From NCBI GenBank assembly GCA_023395675.1, contig JAEWYL010000118.1:1-5753 (forward strand): a DNA stretch of 5,753 bases. Reading direction: 5' to 3'. Each line of letters starts with the position of its first letter. Positions within the stretch are counted from its first letter, which is position 1. A model generated the notes under the pieces. That model ran no database searches and was not told the DNA's origin. It saw only the letters and a program-made list of their open reading frames with translations. This DNA is from Chloroflexota bacterium. Lineage in GTDB: Bacteria > Chloroflexota > Anaerolineae > Anaerolineales > UBA4823. The position numbers were made by a program, and so were the translations under genes. This document shows, in pieces, positions 5,501 to 5,753 of this stretch.

Positions 5501-5753
5501 ATACTATCCCAGATCTGGGGAGCCAGCGCTTGCAGAGCGCTGATATCATCCATCATGCTGCCGGTTTCATCCTGGAGCAGGATGATATCGAGAGGCGCGT
5601 CTATGGTTTCTGTGGCAACCGCCGATAGGTTGAGAACCAGGTTGCCGCCTCCCTGGAAGCCGTAGTCGGCGACTTCCAGGTAATAAATTTCTCCCGGCCG
5701 GGCAAAAAAATCCACCGCGGAGGTCGAGAAACCTCCCGCATCGTGGCCGGCGA
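2518..5753 (-). CDS. Large secreted multidomain protein with integrin-beta-like VWA domain (5' end missing)
   Basis: The frame is open from the right edge to TAA at 2520-2518, giving 1077 visible codons. A GTG at 5715-5713 could be read as a start, but the 12 codons before it are open and the sequence across it is the body of a PPC-like domain, so the true start lies beyond the window. Numbering from that GTG codon as residue 1, the order is: PPC end (to about 32), integrin-beta-like I domain (40-265), Big-1 Ig-like domain (268-364), unassigned helix-rich region (371-715), beta-rich Ig/CARDB/DUF11-like segments (719-1053), and a terminal FLPNLVR. It is probably exported and surface-exposed, in adhesion or matrix interaction; PPC domains often accompany secreted enzymes, so an enzyme in the missing part cannot be excluded. 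It converges on the plus-strand operon and is less GC-rich than it. Only four Cys residues are seen (149, 158, 377, 576). Confidence 0.92.
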   Translation of the reverse strand, partial: AGHDAGGFSTSAVDFFARPGEIYYLEVADYGFQGGGNLVLNLSAVATETIDAPLDIILLQDETGSMMDDISALQALAPQIWDSIAAISTAQFTMGVAGFRDYARDPWGMSNDFVYRLLGDTTINRDAFVSGVSLLTASGGNDIPESQYAALYYLLNTSHSCIDSNGNGSCNDYFDTPAGTQPGFRSGANRVILLATDAPFHDPEDTGGYPWPNRDQVVSALAATRSIVIGLVPGGAGFIPEVDELAALTGGSTQATGATGEQVAQAILDALKQVQPVSPDLSLLVATPSTVSVDGSSQSELLVTLVDTVGKPVQGRTVRLYSDRGADVITQPVQPTDQNGQARGSILSLAPGASQVWAVDVTDNVQLAQRAEIQFTQPTITPNQRLKNCIDMLERQTNRQFNYLADLAVQAAGDAGYFEALIGPERAKFYLDLLWGFVNVGYPAAYEPFGKAMKSMGYQIPGSLNRDWGAVRLLKTRFPNAGNLYDLPAWEVVHDAAYRYMPPRAINNGLLYFGAELSNSLIEETSVHAANVTWETFYQNGDWSHLTEPYITESEWHKATISGLHDEAASGVPVMDEARMEAYAEDLCYRALAVSTIGSATAKQADFAHNLRSAHDGLTAPDGLGWFLFKFFASQTSYLLWDGAGKLLFDGVTSAFETYIDAKKLEASEKGFGAAQSFFNGLPQGTMQIYNNSYKGYERLMLNADPARVQGDIVNIRQVSERTGLLEMFEKNSYLEVEVKNPMSIPADYQVQVDYGYNSRLLGLPWVNNPVVLQQPLSLRPGETGTVKIWLKQDEKGGSPDKDSYISTTLIGFNGNGNYQSDYYSAPWQPATVDAEGGGALLAIAEETPAVEYPLAAYLTVDEQTGLYQNEIWLANPFTGTITAHLTQPLPEGLELVSTDGILSGNTITWQRDILASDISKAQFTFRFSQKPGEMVVLPGATLNFVEPASGQGVILEGNAPAVLTPWPVKVAADTPVGKYRQAADLPVRVSNLVPEAKNVKLEVKLVSGEKTFFQETQEIQLAALEAMELNFILPGNLLPGGYLLTIDLEVDGAQSQLFYDVYSVAGDNIFLPNLVR
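2521..2547 (-). other. C-terminal FLPNLVR motif, possible surface or secretion tag
   Basis: The protein ends ...DNIFLPNLVR immediately before TAA. From memory, many exported Chloroflexota proteins finish in a short aromatic/Leu-Pro-Leu-hydrophobic-Arg or -Asn sequence. Here it follows the last beta domain, with no transmembrane helix, no LPxTG motif and no Arg-rich sorting tail. Any role in sorting is inference. Confidence 0.4.
2557..3561 (-). other. C-terminal beta-sandwich segments (Ig/CARDB/DUF11-like)
   Basis: Residues 719-1053 alternate beta strands and turns. A first unit is YLEVEVKNPMSIPADYQVQV, then SLRPGETGTVKIWL, the layout of CARDB/Ig domains. A second has IWLANPFTGTITAHLTQPLP, then GLELVSTDG and NTITWQRD, which resembles DUF11-type repeats (x-N-P-x-x-x-x-x-x-L-x-x-x-L-P-x-G). 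A third has ADLPVRVSNLVPEAKNVKLE, then NFILPGNLLPGGYLLTIDLE. These probably act as spacers or for surface presentation. Assignment to exact families is tentative. Confidence 0.6.
3571..4605 (-). other. Unassigned helix-rich region of about 345 residues
   Basis: Residues 371-715, between the Big-1 domain and the C-terminal beta domains, look mainly alpha-helical and rich in aromatic residues and Ala/Leu. Readable landmarks are CIDMLERQTNRQFNYLADLA, KFYLDLLWGFVNVGYPAAY, WEVVHDAAYRYMPPRAINN, an Ala-rich helix around 560-600, and the strongly aromatic WFLFKFFASQTSYLLW (614-629). I recognise no family or catalytic motif. The WFLFKFF segment is hydrophobic but contains K, S, Q and T, so it looks more like a buried or interfacial helix than a transmembrane span. 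Confidence 0.6.
4624..4914 (-). other. Bacterial Ig-like (Big-1/invasin-type) domain
   Basis: Residues 268-364 read DLSLLVATPSTVSVDGSSQS, then LLVTLVDTVGKPVQGRTVRLYSDRG, and later QPTDQNGQARGSILSLAPG, ending in a strand with AEIQF. The order S/T-x-V-x-V-x-G, V-T-L-x-D-x-x-G-x-P-V-x-G, and T-D-x-x-G-x-A is the classic Big-1 pattern found in invasins, intimins and many stalk-like surface proteins. It probably spaces the I domain from the rest of the protein. Confidence 0.8.
4921..5598 (-). other. Integrin-beta-like I domain (VWA fold) with MIDAS
   Basis: Numbered from the codon at 5715. The first strand PLDIILLQ is followed by D49-E50-T51-G52-S53-M54-M55-D56-D57. This matches the integrin beta pattern DxSxSMKDD, which supplies the MIDAS (D, S/T, S) and the adjacent ADMIDAS (the DD pair). 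N129-D130-I131-P132-E133 matches the integrin N-x-D-x-P-E segment (synergy site and MIDAS Glu). RVILLATDAPFH (178-189) matches the integrin strand ending in TDAxxH that provides the distal MIDAS Asp, here D185. Together these favour an integrin-beta-type I domain over a generic VWA domain. A Cys-flanked, Asp/Asn/Gly-rich insertion lies at residues 149-160. Confidence 0.85.
5620..5753 (-). other. C-terminal part of a PPC-like (pre-peptidase C-terminal) domain
   Basis: The first visible residues contain VDFFARPGEIYYLEV, then GFQGGGNLVLNL. This is the usual ending of PPC domains: a hydrophobic strand, a turn with Pro-Gly, an aromatic strand reading Y-x-L/I-x-V, and a G-G-x-L-x-L closing strand. 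PPC domains are beta-sandwiches found on secreted bacterial proteins. Its start lies beyond the window edge, which shows that the gene is truncated here. Confidence 0.75.

Noticed and set aside
5713..5715. GTG as the true start of the large minus-strand gene
   Set aside because: The frame stays open to the window edge, no clean ribosome site is placed before it, and the sequence across it is the interior of a PPC-like domain.

Overview
This window most likely comes from a member of the Chloroflexota, probably an Anaerolineae-like lineage. That placement is inferred from style: envelope proteins with long Pro/Thr linkers, a LytR-CpsA-Psr (LCP) enzyme in a lipoprotein format, a PPC/VWA/Ig mosaic secreted protein, and a C-terminal end of the FLP-x-LVR type. 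No RNA gene or marker gene is present to confirm it.

Layout: (1) Positions 1-155 hold the 3' end of a plus-strand gene whose visible part is a Pro/Thr/Glu-rich tail. (2) Eight bases after its stop, 164-1246 (+) encodes an LCP-family protein with a lipoprotein signal peptide and a Pro/Thr-rich linker. (3) Thirteen bases later, 1260-2363 (+) encodes a TIM-barrel, GH25-like protein fused to an NTF2/SnoaL-like domain. The short gaps suggest that these three plus-strand genes form one operon with a cell-envelope theme. (4) The convergent intergenic region 2364-2517 is packed with secondary structure: a terminator-like hairpin for each side, and between them a nested palindrome with 14-bp perfect arms. 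(5) Positions 2518-5753 (-) hold a very large gene that runs off the right edge. It encodes a secreted multidomain protein with, in order, a PPC-like domain end, an integrin-beta-like I (VWA) domain, a bacterial Ig-like (Big-1) domain, an unrecognised helix-rich region of about 345 residues, Ig/CARDB/DUF11-like beta domains, and a short C-terminal motif.

The plus-strand operon plausibly attaches or remodels wall-linked glycopolymer. The minus-strand gene is probably an independent transcription unit for a surface or secreted adhesion-type protein; it is less GC-rich than the plus-strand genes. The most interesting object is the integrin-like domain, in which residues matching all three integrin beta metal sites can be picked out by eye, followed by the helical region I cannot assign to any family. 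There is no sign of CRISPR, tRNA, rRNA, transposase or phage genes.
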